The notes under the pieces: generated by a model
Seen by the model: the letters and a program-made list of their open reading frames with translations, nothing else
Databases searched by the model: none
What the model was told of the DNA's origin: nothing
Shown here: positions 1 to 8,062 of the stretch, one piece after another
Position numbering within the stretch: position 1 is the stretch's first letter
Layout: each line of letters begins with the position of its first letter
Position numbers and translations under genes: made by a program
Source: Flavobacterium degerlachei
GTDB lineage: Bacteria; Bacteroidota; Bacteroidia; Flavobacteriales; Flavobacteriaceae
Assembly: GCF_900106645.1 (NCBI RefSeq)
Contig: NZ_FNMV01000016.1
Coordinates: forward strand, 1 to 64,000
Length of the DNA stretch: 64,000 bases
Direction: 5' to 3'

Positions 1-828
1 TATTATCGAAGAATTAAAAGAAAAAGCAACAAGGAAGCTAAAGCAATTGAAGTCGTGTCAATGATTAATCAAGTTAGGAAAACAATGCTCAGGCTTGGTG
101 GTAAGAAATCATATCACATACTAATGAATGATCTTAAGCCGATGAAAGTTGGAAGAGATAAATTATTTGATATACTCAGGGCTAATCATTTATTGATACA
201 GCCAAAACGTAGTTATCATGTAACCACTAATTCTCATCATCGATTTAGAAAACATCAAAATCAAATTCTTGACTTAGAAATATACAGGCCTGATCAAGTG
301 TGGGTTTCAGACATAACATATATCGGAAAACGAGAAAAACCGTGTTATTTGAGCATTGTTACAGATGCATATTCTAAGAAAATTATGGGATATTATGTTG
401 CTGACAACATGAATACAGAAAGCAGTGTTAAGGCTCTTAATATGGCTATAAAGCAGAGAAAGAACAATGAAATACCATTGATTCATCATTCAGACAGAGG
501 ATTGCAATATTGTGCGAATGATTACCAAAATACTCTAAATAAAAACGGAATATTGCCAAGTATGACGCAAAACTCTGATCCATATGAAAATGCGGTAGCT
601 GAAAGAATAAACGGAATATTAAAACAGGAATTCATGATTGATAAATACAATTTAGATTTAAAAATCATGAAGCAAATTGTGAAAGAATCTGTCAATATAT
701 ACAATGAATTAAGACCTCATTATTCTAACTATATGCTGACTCCAAACAAAATGCACTTACAAAGTCAAATTAAAATGAGAACATATAAAACAAAAAACAC
801 TTGCAAAAACGTTTTTGCAAGTGTTTAA
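1..828 (+). CDS. IS3-family transposase OrfB (5' partial)
   Basis: This is the catalytic integrase-like subunit of an IS3/IS150-type element, normally made as an OrfAB fusion by frameshifting. The three acidic residues of the DDE site are visible: D in VWVSDITYI (about base 309), D in HHSDRGLQYC (about base 497) and E in YENAVAERINGILKQ (about base 588). The frame is open upstream of the GTG at 55 to the window edge and reads YYRRIKRKSNKE, typical of the HTH_21 region of OrfB, so the GTG is not the true start. The C-terminus is intact. Its last nine codons lie inside a 32-bp perfect palindrome. The gene is probably functional, but the left half of the element cannot be seen. Confidence 0.93.
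   Translation, partial: YYRRIKRKSNKEAKAIEVVSMINQVRKTMLRLGGKKSYHILMNDLKPMKVGRDKLFDILRANHLLIQPKRSYHVTTNSHHRFRKHQNQILDLEIYRPDQVWVSDITYIGKREKPCYLSIVTDAYSKKIMGYYVADNMNTESSVKALNMAIKQRKNNEIPLIHHSDRGLQYCANDYQNTLNKNGILPSMTQNSDPYENAVAERINGILKQEFMIDKYNLDLKIMKQIVKESVNIYNELRPHYSNYMLTPNKMHLQSQIKMRTYKTKNTCKNVFASV
795..826. terminator. 32-bp perfect palindrome at the end of the transposase
   Basis: Half-site AAACACTTGCAAAAAC is followed directly by its exact reverse complement, so RNA from either strand folds into a long stem. The transposase stop codon overlaps its last base. It could terminate transposase mRNA or block read-through from neighbouring DNA, which is known for some insertion sequences. Its role here is inferred. 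Confidence 0.55.
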
Positions 829-889
829 TTAAATATTTTTGTTTAATAATCTGTATCGGTTATTCAGGACGAGACATAGGTAAACGGTA

Positions 890-1336
890 TTATTCAGTTA
901 CCACTGCATCATTAATTCCAACCACTTCAAGGTCAAAAGTTAAATCTTTTCCTGCTAAAGGATGATTCCCGTCCAAGACGATGCTTTCTTCTCTCACTTC
1001 AGCAACAAGCAGATTCATTTCTTGTCCATCAGGAGATTTAGAAACAAGTCCCATTCCAACTTCAGGAGTGATTTCTTGTGGAAGTTCGCTTTTAGCAACC
1101 TCTTGTATCAAATCTTCTCTAACAGCACCATACGCCTCATCAGAAGCAATTGTGATGGTTTTTTTCTCATTCAATTTCATATTGATTAAGCCTTTTTCAA
1201 AACCTGGAATTAAACGTCCTTGTCCTAAAGTAAATTCTAACGGCTCTTTTCCTTCAGAACTATCAAATACCTGTCCATCAGATAATTTTCCAGTGTAATG
1301 TACTTTAACCGTGTTATTCTCTTTAACTTGACTCAT
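890..1336 (-). CDS. FKBP-type peptidyl-prolyl cis-trans isomerase, SlyD-like
   Basis: A 148-residue cytoplasmic prolyl isomerase/chaperone. The N-terminal FKBP half-domain is clear (VKVHYTGKLSDGQVFDSSEG, then GQGRLIPGFEKGL), followed by an insert-in-flap chaperone region and the return strand NHPLAGKDLTFDLEVV that is diagnostic of the SlyD/FkpA-like subgroup. There is no signal peptide and no His-rich metal-binding tail as in E. coli SlyD, so it is a short SlyD-type FKBP. It is a single gene next to an insertion sequence, read towards it. The IS right end stops about 14 bases beyond the stop codon, so the insertion just missed the gene. Confidence 0.93.
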   Translation of the reverse strand: MSQVKENNTVKVHYTGKLSDGQVFDSSEGKEPLEFTLGQGRLIPGFEKGLINMKLNEKKTITIASDEAYGAVREDLIQEVAKSELPQEITPEVGMGLVSKSPDGQEMNLLVAEVREESIVLDGNHPLAGKDLTFDLEVVGINDAVVTE

Positions 1337-2546
1337 AGTTTTATTTTTTAATTTTAAAAAATATTCTTCGCATAATTATTACGCAGCAAATATTTTAGTT
1401 TAAACATATGTTTCTACTGTCCGCCAAAACCAAGCCAAAGAGCCCTTATTTTAAAGAAAATCTTAGAAATCATTAAACAAAACAGGCTTTTTTTGACCAA
1501 ATGGCAGTTTTATCTACTAAAAGTCGCTTTTTGAAATAGATATAGAATCATACCTCAAAATCACTGTTTGCGAACTTGAAAAAATAGCTTTTAATTGTAT
1601 TTCGGTAACCTATTTTTAGAATCGTATTATAAAATCAGTTTTTAAATTTAAGTAGTATTTGCTCTAAATTTTTCTTTGGCGAAGACTCCAGAAATTCAAA
1701 ATAGAATCTTCTTAATATTCATAAATAGTTCTATTACTTTTTGACTTCTTACATCAGTAAAATGAGGCTACCGCTCCAAAAAAAAAAGGAATATCAATTA
1801 TCAAATTGAAGTATATACAATTCAATTCATTACTAATGGTCATAAAAGAGGATACTACTCATGCCGCTGTTTCTAAGTAGTGTAAAGCTTGTGATATCCT
1901 GATTTTAGATCTAATCAAAGAATAATTTCATTCGTTTTATTTATCAGTTTCTTTAAAATCTGTCTTTAGGTTGTTTTAAAAAAATGTTTCCTAACACACT
2001 TTATTAGCACAAAAAAGAATGTTTTGTTTATCAGACCGTTTTAGTTTGTCATTAATCGGAATCGAGCTTTATAATAGCCAGAATTTGGATCGATACCTTG
2101 AGCTTATTGGAACAAAAACAACAAACCCAATTTAGATTTTAAAGCTCATTTTCTCTAAGCTTAATTTATAAGCTTCCTTTTAGAATTAGAACGATAGCTT
2201 ATTGCAACCGAAACAATAATTAGTAGCTAGCACATCAAATAGTATATTTATTTTAAACATTTTAGGAGCAACAACTACAAAGTTGTCATAGTGCCACATA
2301 ATTTTCTGCAATAATGGCAGTTTTGAGTAAATCTCTAATGAAATGACTTCTAGACAAAGAGGCTAGCCATCTTTAAAGTGGATCCCTTTTTTACTAGTAT
2401 CGAGTTTTCTGTAAGAAAAAAATGAAGTAAATTTGAGAATGCATTAAAAAAAGAATCCTCTACAAAAAGCTAAAGAAGACTTAAACTAGCTAAATAAGAT
2501 TATATTTATCTTTCTTACTATAAAGCAACTATTGGCAATAAACAAT
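1337..2546. other. 1.2-kb region without recognisable genes
   Basis: AT-rich DNA with stops in all frames and no open frame I recognise as protein. It contains only small hairpins, for example AAGCTTAATTTATAAGCTT at 2156-2174 and ACAACTACAAAGTTGT at 2271-2286. A stretch near 1841-1866 (CATAAAAGAGGATAC, TACTCATGCC) faintly resembles the repeat at 10416-10532. The length suggests decayed genes, but none could be named. Confidence 0.6.
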
Positions 2547-3758
2547 ATGAAAAATAAAACGATATCATTTCAAAACTCAAAAGGGATACTTCTTTCAGCT
2601 AAACTTGAATTACCGGCTGACCAACATCCTAAGGCTTATGCACTTTTTGCTCATTGCTTTACCTGTAACAAAAACCTAACAGCCATTAGAAACATATCAA
2701 AGGCGCTAACGCAGAACGGTTTTGGTGTGATTCGTTTCGATTTTACTGGATTAGGAGAAAGTGAAGGAGAGTTCTCAGAAACTAATTTCTCTTCTAATAT
2801 TCAAGATCTAGAAGATATTTCGACTTATATGACTCAAGAATTGGAGTCTCCTAAACTTTTAATCGGACATTCATTAGGTGGAGCTGCAGCTATTTTTGCA
2901 GCTAAAAACATTTCTTCTGTTCAGGCGGTGGCTACGATAGGAGCACCATCATCTCCTCAGCATATTCAACATCTTTTTAAGGATGACATTAATGAAATTC
3001 AGGCTAATGGAAAAGCTATGGTTGATATTGGCGGAAGACCATTTTCGATCTCCAAGCAGTTTATTGATGACATTAGCAAAACAAATATGACTGAAGTGGT
3101 AAAGTCACTGCGAAAACCACTATTACTGTTGCACTCACCACAAGATACTGTTGTAGGCGTTAATAACGCGGCTGAAATTTATGCAGCGGCCTTGCATCCC
3201 AAGAGTTTCGTGTCATTAGATGGTGCAAATCATTTGCTTTCTAACAAGGAGGATTCAATGTATGCAGGTCAAATTATAGCGCAATGGGCTTCTAGATATA
3301 TTGATAAAAATGACACTAAAAAGCTCACGACTTCTAAACAGGTTGTGGTAAGAATTGGAAATCAAGACCTCACAACTGATATTATTGCTGCAGGACACTC
3401 CTTGATTGCTGATGAGCCAGAAGAGGTAGGGGGTAATAATTTTGGTCCATCACCTTATGATTTGTTGCTTTCCTCGTTAGGAGCTTGCACCGCGATGACC
3501 TTACGTTTATATGCTGATCGGAAAGAATGGGATTTAGAAGAGGTAATTGTTCATCTTTCGCATGGTAAGGATTATGCAACGGATTGTAAAGAATGTGATC
3601 AACCGCAGGCAAAAATTGATCATATTGAAAAAAACATTGAATTAATAGGCAATCTAGATGAAACTCAAAAAAAACGATTGCTTTATATAGCCGAAAAATG
3701 TCCGGTACATAAAACACTGCAACAAACGGTTATGATAACATCTAAAATAATAGCATAA
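2547..3758 (+). CDS. bifunctional alpha/beta hydrolase - OsmC family protein
   Basis: A fusion of two domains. Residues 1 to about 250 are an alpha/beta hydrolase, with the nucleophile elbow GHSLGG and a late Asp/His (HSPQDTVVG, LDGANHLL). Residues about 265-403 are OsmC/Ohr-like, with both peroxidatic-type cysteines (SSLGACTAMTLRLYADR and AEKCPVHKTL). OsmC proteins reduce organic peroxides, and the hydrolase may deliver or release an acyl or peroxy substrate; that coupling is inference. I chose the ATG at 2547 over the upstream in-frame TTG at 2532 because the N-terminus MKNKTISFQ then begins directly in the first strand. It lies at the head of a stress/redox block. Confidence 0.9.
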   Translation: MKNKTISFQNSKGILLSAKLELPADQHPKAYALFAHCFTCNKNLTAIRNISKALTQNGFGVIRFDFTGLGESEGEFSETNFSSNIQDLEDISTYMTQELESPKLLIGHSLGGAAAIFAAKNISSVQAVATIGAPSSPQHIQHLFKDDINEIQANGKAMVDIGGRPFSISKQFIDDISKTNMTEVVKSLRKPLLLLHSPQDTVVGVNNAAEIYAAALHPKSFVSLDGANHLLSNKEDSMYAGQIIAQWASRYIDKNDTKKLTTSKQVVVRIGNQDLTTDIIAAGHSLIADEPEEVGGNNFGPSPYDLLLSSLGACTAMTLRLYADRKEWDLEEVIVHLSHGKDYATDCKECDQPQAKIDHIEKNIELIGNLDETQKKRLLYIAEKCPVHKTLQQTVMITSKIIA

Positions 3759-3968
3759 AGCCATTTACTTATAAATCCTAAACTGTACTAATGCGCAGTT
3801 TAGAGCTAGTACAGAAAAACAATTCAAAAATAGTGTAAAGCTTTCTTTAGTTTTAAAATTTGGCGAAAGCCAATTCCCATATTTACCATCTTTAGGCCGG
3901 TATTTACCTTTTAGGATCTGCCAATTTAAGTGAACTTTGAATTCTAATTTAAACCTAAAAAAAAAATT

Positions 3969-4166
3969 ATGAGTCAAGTAGCTAATTGTCCATGCTGTGG
4001 TGGTAAATCTAAAATTAAAGAAAAGGATGGCGAAGTTAGCTATCATGCCATTCAGGATGAAGAAACCTTAAATAAAATAGGCCAACTTAAAAAAGCGATG
4101 GATAAATTCAAAGAAAAAGCGGAAGCATTGCAAAAAGAATTAAATCTATTACAATCCATAAAATAG
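3969..4166 (+). CDS. small Cys-motif coiled-coil protein of unknown function
   Basis: A 65-residue protein. The N-terminus has a CPCCGG knuckle (residues 8-13) that could bind metal or sit as a redox-active thiol pair. From about residue 30 to the end it is a charged, heptad-like helix (KKAMDKFKEKAEALQKELNL), probably coiled coil. I do not recognise the family. It starts after an A-rich leader and ends 7 bases before the SnoaL-like gene, so it is probably the first gene of the operon running to the ergothioneine genes. A weak -7-like box GAACTTTG lies about 30 bases upstream. Confidence 0.75.
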   Translation: MSQVANCPCCGGKSKIKEKDGEVSYHAIQDEETLNKIGQLKKAMDKFKEKAEALQKELNLLQSIK

Positions 4167-4173
4167 CTATAGT

Positions 4174-4551
4174 ATGAATTTAGATCAAAATAAAAAGAAC
4201 GCGATTGCTTTTTATAAAATGGCTTATGAAGGCAATCCAAAAAAGGCTACAGAATTATATGTGGGCAATGAATACATTCAGCACAATCCTTTAGTAGGAG
4301 ATGGGATTCAGGCTTTTATTGATTATTTTGATCGAATGCAAAGCGAGTATCCTGTCAAATCAATAGATTTTGTGAGAGCGATAGCTGAAGGAAATTTAGT
4401 TGCATTGCATACACACCAAATTTGGCCAGACAATGACGAGTATGTCACCATGGATTTTTTCAGGTTCACTGATGACGGAAAAATAGTAGAACACTGGGAC
4501 AGCCTGCAACAAATTCCAAAAATGGCTTTGCATAATAACAGTATGTATTAA
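4174..4551 (+). CDS. SnoaL-like / NTF2-fold protein
   Basis: A 125-residue single-domain protein of the SnoaL-like polyketide-cyclase/NTF2 superfamily. The pattern YIQHNPLVGDGIQAFIDYF followed by HTHQIWP and a terminal IVEHWDSLQQIP matches the stand-alone bacterial SnoaL-like group often annotated as predicted aldol-condensation enzymes. The conserved His and Trp residues line a small-molecule pocket in this fold, but the substrate is unknown. It is cytoplasmic, with no signal peptide. It lies between the small Cys-motif gene and the MsrQ-like membrane gene with gaps of 7 and 14 bases, so co-transcription is likely. Confidence 0.88.
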   Translation: MNLDQNKKNAIAFYKMAYEGNPKKATELYVGNEYIQHNPLVGDGIQAFIDYFDRMQSEYPVKSIDFVRAIAEGNLVALHTHQIWPDNDEYVTMDFFRFTDDGKIVEHWDSLQQIPKMALHNNSMY

Positions 4552-4565
4552 AAAAAAAGTTAAGT

Positions 4566-5195
4566 ATGACATTTATTAAAAAAAATTATGGCTGGATGCT
4601 AGTGGCTATTTTAGCTATATTCCCTTTGTTTGTTATCTTTAAGATGATAAATATTGATTTTTCTAATGGCTTATCGATCACATTAATTGAAGGTGCAGCT
4701 AGTGAGGGCAAAACAACATTAGAAATGTTATATCATGTTTCTGGTGAGTTTGCTATACGATGGATGACCGCCGTTCTTACATGCACGCCATTCTTTATCC
4801 TTTTTGGTGCAAACAATCTTTTTGTACGACAAGCAATGGGAATTGCTACCGCAGTTTGGAGTTTTATTCATTTTATCCTATTTTTATTTGCCGAAGGTTT
4901 TTTAGAAACCTTTACAGAACTAAACTACATAGCTGGTTTTCTCGCTGTTTTAATATTGATTCCATTGTTTTTTACTTCTAATAGAAAATCAATGAAGAAA
5001 ATGAAATCAAAATGGAAAAAGCTACAAAGCCTCGCTTATGCTACAATCTTTTTAAGTTTGCTGCACGTGGCTATTTTAGATAAAACTTGGATAATTTATG
5101 CTGTAATAGTAGGAGTAGGGTTTGGTATTAGAATTCCAGTTATCAAAGATAATTTGATTGGGTTTCGAAAAAAAAGAAGAATCACTAAGGTTTAA
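4566..5195 (+). CDS. ferric-reductase-like transmembrane protein (MsrQ/YedZ-like)
   Basis: A 209-residue membrane protein with about six hydrophobic segments. It shows the MsrQ/YedZ-type heme-binding pattern: an early His (YHVSGEFAIRWMT), RQAMGIATAVWSFIHFIL, and WKKLQSLAYATIFLSLLHV, in which the WxxLxxLxY...LH signature is diagnostic. MsrQ is a b-type heme quinol dehydrogenase that feeds electrons to the periplasmic methionine sulfoxide reductase MsrP. No msrP lies beside it here, so its partner is unknown. It is followed 10 bases later by egtB, inside a redox-themed operon. Confidence 0.82.
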   Translation: MTFIKKNYGWMLVAILAIFPLFVIFKMINIDFSNGLSITLIEGAASEGKTTLEMLYHVSGEFAIRWMTAVLTCTPFFILFGANNLFVRQAMGIATAVWSFIHFILFLFAEGFLETFTELNYIAGFLAVLILIPLFFTSNRKSMKKMKSKWKKLQSLAYATIFLSLLHVAILDKTWIIYAVIVGVGFGIRIPVIKDNLIGFRKKRRITKV

Positions 5196-5205
5196 ATAAT
5201 TAATA

Positions 5206-6354
5206 ATGAACGTAAGCGAAAAATACAAGGACATTAGGATGCAAACCATCGCGTTTTGTAAGCACCTCCATATTGAAGATTATGCATTACAAGTAGTGCA
5301 ATTTGCCAGTCCGCCCAAATGGCATTTAGCGCATACTACTTGGTTTTTTGAAACCTTTATTTTAATTCCAAATTCAAAGAATTACACGCCTTTTAATCCT
5401 GATTTCAACTTCCTTTTCAATAGTTATTACAACAATGTAGGCGATAGAATTTTGCAAGCGAGCAGAGGAAATATGTCGCGACCAAGCACCGATGAAATTT
5501 ACAAATATCGGGAATATGTTGATGCTAAAATGCAAGAATTGCTGGCTGAAGTTTCTGATAATACTATAATCGATTTGGTTATTTTGGGTTTAAACCACGA
5601 ACAACAGCATCAGGAATTATTGATTACTGATGTCAAATATATGCTGGGGCACAACCCTCTTTTTCCTGTTTTCAATAAAGAGTACAATCTGGTAAGTGAT
5701 GTGAATTCACACACAGGAACGATTAAAATAAATGGCGGTGTTTATGAAATTGGATACCAAGGCAACGATTTTTGTTATGATAATGAGCTAGGTGTTCACA
5801 AAGTATATGTTGATGATTTTGAGATCAACAACTATTTAGTGACCAATTCTGATTTTATAGAGTTTATGGAAGCTGGCGGTTATGCTGACTTTAATCTTTG
5901 GCTAGACGATGGATGGTCTTGGGTAAATGCTAACAATATTAATTCTCCTATGTATTGGCACAAAATAGAGGGAGATTGGCATTGTTACAGCCTTAGTGGT
6001 TTGCAAAAAATTGATCCATTGGCAGTCTTGTGCCACATTAATTATTATGAAGCGAATGCTTTTGCTGAATGGAAAGGAATGCGATTACCTACAGAGTTTG
6101 AATGGGAAATTGCCGCCCAGCAATTAGACTGGGGTAAACGTTGGGAATGGACAAACAGTGCTTACTTAGCATATCCAAGATTCAAAAAAGAAAATGGTGC
6201 TGTAGGCGAATACAATGGCAAGTTTATGAGCAACAGAATGGTGCTGAGAGGAGCGTCTGTAGCTACTTCAAAAGATCATAGCAGAACTACTTATCGCAAT
6301 TTTTTTAACCCAACGGAACGCTGGCAATATACCGGAATCCGATTAGCTAAATAA
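5206..6354 (+). CDS. egtB: ergothioneine biosynthesis sulfoxide synthase EgtB
   Basis: EgtB is a non-heme Fe(II) enzyme that couples hercynine to a thiol donor (gamma-glutamylcysteine or cysteine) through oxygen. Residues 1 to about 160 form the DinB-like domain with the iron ligands in WHLAHTTWFFETF and NHEQQHQELL. Residues about 180-382 form the formylglycine-generating-enzyme/C-lectin domain, ending in RNFFNPTERWQYTGIRLAK, the usual EgtB/OvoA terminus. Its 382 residues are slightly shorter than the mycobacterial form. The neighbour egtD starts 2 bases after the stop. No egtA, egtC or egtE follows, so thiol-donor specificity and the C-S lyase cannot be assigned from the window. Confidence 0.93.
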   Translation: MNVSEKYKDIRMQTIAFCKHLHIEDYALQVVQFASPPKWHLAHTTWFFETFILIPNSKNYTPFNPDFNFLFNSYYNNVGDRILQASRGNMSRPSTDEIYKYREYVDAKMQELLAEVSDNTIIDLVILGLNHEQQHQELLITDVKYMLGHNPLFPVFNKEYNLVSDVNSHTGTIKINGGVYEIGYQGNDFCYDNELGVHKVYVDDFEINNYLVTNSDFIEFMEAGGYADFNLWLDDGWSWVNANNINSPMYWHKIEGDWHCYSLSGLQKIDPLAVLCHINYYEANAFAEWKGMRLPTEFEWEIAAQQLDWGKRWEWTNSAYLAYPRFKKENGAVGEYNGKFMSNRMVLRGASVATSKDHSRTTYRNFFNPTERWQYTGIRLAK

Positions 6355-6355
6355 G

Positions 6356-7303
6356 ATGATTGAAACTTTCAAAAATGATGTAGAAAAAGGACTCAATACA
6401 ACTCCCAAAATACTTCCGTCAAAATATTTTTATGATAAAAAAGGAGATGCTCTTTTTGTAGAAATAATGAATCTGCCGGAATATTATCTAACGCGATGTG
6501 AATTGGATATTTTTCAGAATAAAACACAACAACTAATTGATAAACTTCAACTTAGGCCCAATAGCTATTTTGAATTAATTGAATTAGGAGCTGGAGATGG
6601 TTTAAAAACTAAAGAATTACTGCGATTATTAGATTCACAAAATTTTAAGTTTGACTATTTACCCATAGATATCTCTATAAATTCCCTGAAGCTTTTAGAA
6701 CAAGATTTAAAGAAAGAATTGCCCAATGTTTCTGTACAAACACAACAGGGCGATTATTTTGAGGTTTTAGCTTCTTTAAAAATGAGTTCAGCTCCTAAAA
6801 TCGTGTTGTTTCTGGGTTCTAATATTGGGAATATGACTGATGAACAGGCCGCTCAGTTTATCTATAATTTAGGTGCTAATCTTCAGGCTGGTGATCAATT
6901 ACTGTTAGGCGTTGACTTGATAAAACCTAAGGAATTAGTACTAGCTGCTTATGATGATAGTAAAGGTATTACAGCTCAATTCAACCTGAATCTTTTAGAA
7001 AGAATCAATGAAGAATTAGGAGGGAACTTCGACTTAAATTATTTTAAACATCAACCCGAATATAATGAGGAAGAGGGGATAGCTAAAAGTTTTATTGTAA
7101 GTACAATTCAACAAAAAGTAACCATAAAAGCCGTGGGAAAAACATTCGAATTTGCCGCAGCTGAAAAAATACATACCGAAGTTTCTAGAAAATATAATGA
7201 TGGCTTAATCGAAAAAATCATTGCCAATACTGATTTTAAGATTACTGATAAAATAATGGACAGCAAAAACTATTTTGCCGACTATATTCTCAAAAGAAGC
7301 TAA
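6356..7303 (+). CDS. egtD: L-histidine N-alpha-methyltransferase EgtD
   Basis: EgtD trimethylates the alpha-amino group of histidine with three S-adenosylmethionine molecules to give hercynine, the EgtB substrate. The N-terminal signature LPSKYFYDKKGDALFVEI followed by LPEYYLTRCELDI is characteristic of the family. The SAM-binding motif is ELGAGDGLKTKELL (about residues 75-88), with a later FLGSNIGNM strand. At 315 residues it is full length. It is packed 2 bases after egtB and 3 bases before the racemase-fold gene, a clear operon arrangement. Confidence 0.95.
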   Translation: MIETFKNDVEKGLNTTPKILPSKYFYDKKGDALFVEIMNLPEYYLTRCELDIFQNKTQQLIDKLQLRPNSYFELIELGAGDGLKTKELLRLLDSQNFKFDYLPIDISINSLKLLEQDLKKELPNVSVQTQQGDYFEVLASLKMSSAPKIVLFLGSNIGNMTDEQAAQFIYNLGANLQAGDQLLLGVDLIKPKELVLAAYDDSKGITAQFNLNLLERINEELGGNFDLNYFKHQPEYNEEEGIAKSFIVSTIQQKVTIKAVGKTFEFAAAEKIHTEVSRKYNDGLIEKIIANTDFKITDKIMDSKNYFADYILKRS

Positions 7304-7305
7304 AA

Positions 7306-7971
7306 ATGGATAAGATGAAATTGGGAATATTAGGATTAGGAAGTCGTTCTACACTATTTTATATCAATGAATTGAATACATTGTACAATCAAGAAAAAGG
7401 GGGATATAGCAGTTGTCCTTTTATGCTGTTGAACTCCAATTTTGATACTATCAATTCACTTTTACCAGATACTTCAGATTCATTAAATGCGATAGTTCAA
7501 GATTATATTAAAGAATTAGAAAAAATGGATATCGAAAGTATCTTGATTCCAAATATTACGCTACATGAAACTATTGACCGATTAGTTATTAAAAAAAGGA
7601 TTATTCACCCTATTCATTTAGCTATAGCAAAAATTAAAGAAAACAATTGGACTAAAATCGTGCTATTAGGGTCCTTACACAGCATGCAATCGCAGTATAT
7701 TAGTTCCGCTTTTAAAGCCAAGGGCATCGAAGTAGCCCTTCCTTCAGAAGAAGATCGATTTCTGGTAGATGAAGTTCGTAAAAGGGTTTATGCTGAAACA
7801 GAAACTATAGGCCTTATTGAAGACTACTATTTGCTGATAGAAAAGTATACTAAAGATAATCCAGTAGTATTAGCTTGTACGGAGTTGTCTGTCTTTAAAC
7901 CTATGAACAACAACAACCTTTTAGATATGGCACAACTTCAAATTATTGAAGCTGTTCAAATTGTTTTATAA
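7306..7971 (+). CDS. Asp/Glu racemase superfamily protein with one catalytic Cys missing
   Basis: A 221-residue protein of the aspartate/glutamate racemase fold, opening MKLGILGLGSRSTLFYINEL. Cofactor-independent racemases use two cysteines. The second is present (VVLACTELSVF, near residue 190), but the first, normally in a CNTAH-like motif, is replaced in IPNITLHETI (near residue 83). Single-cysteine members of the superfamily can be lyases, decarboxylases or hydantoin racemase relatives, so racemase activity should not be assumed. It starts 3 bases after egtD, which suggests a role tied to ergothioneine or hercynine metabolism; this is inference. The tandem start (ATG GAT AAG ATG) leaves the exact N-terminus open by three residues. 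Confidence 0.85.
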   Translation: MDKMKLGILGLGSRSTLFYINELNTLYNQEKGGYSSCPFMLLNSNFDTINSLLPDTSDSLNAIVQDYIKELEKMDIESILIPNITLHETIDRLVIKKRIIHPIHLAIAKIKENNWTKIVLLGSLHSMQSQYISSAFKAKGIEVALPSEEDRFLVDEVRKRVYAETETIGLIEDYYLLIEKYTKDNPVVLACTELSVFKPMNNNNLLDMAQLQIIEAVQIVL

Positions 7972-7995
7972 ACTAGCTTTCAATTTAACTAGTTT
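7970..7995 (+). terminator. hairpin at the end of the ergothioneine operon
   Basis: AAACTAG (7970-7976) pairs with CTAGTTT (7989-7995). The left arm overlaps the racemase stop codon. The following T run is short, so it is a weak terminator candidate. Confidence 0.4.
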
Positions 7996-8062
7996 GATTT
8001 CCTTGAGCATTATTTAATTCATAACAACAGCCCAATTTTTAATTTTATAATCATACAAAATC

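Larger units (their letters stand above)
1..876 (+). mobile_element. IS3-family insertion sequence, right part (left end outside window)
   Basis: The element contains the OrfB transposase reading frame, open to the window edge, followed by a short non-coding tail. The tail segment at about 848-876 (CTGTATCGGTTATTCAGGAC, then GAGACA) has the look of an IS3-type right terminal inverted repeat ending in CA. The left end, OrfA and the target duplication lie outside the window, so the right boundary at 876 is inferred. Confidence 0.7.

Noticed and set aside
3382..3717. Minus-strand 111-residue open frame
   Set aside because: Antisense to the OsmC domain, with no recognisable domain of its own.
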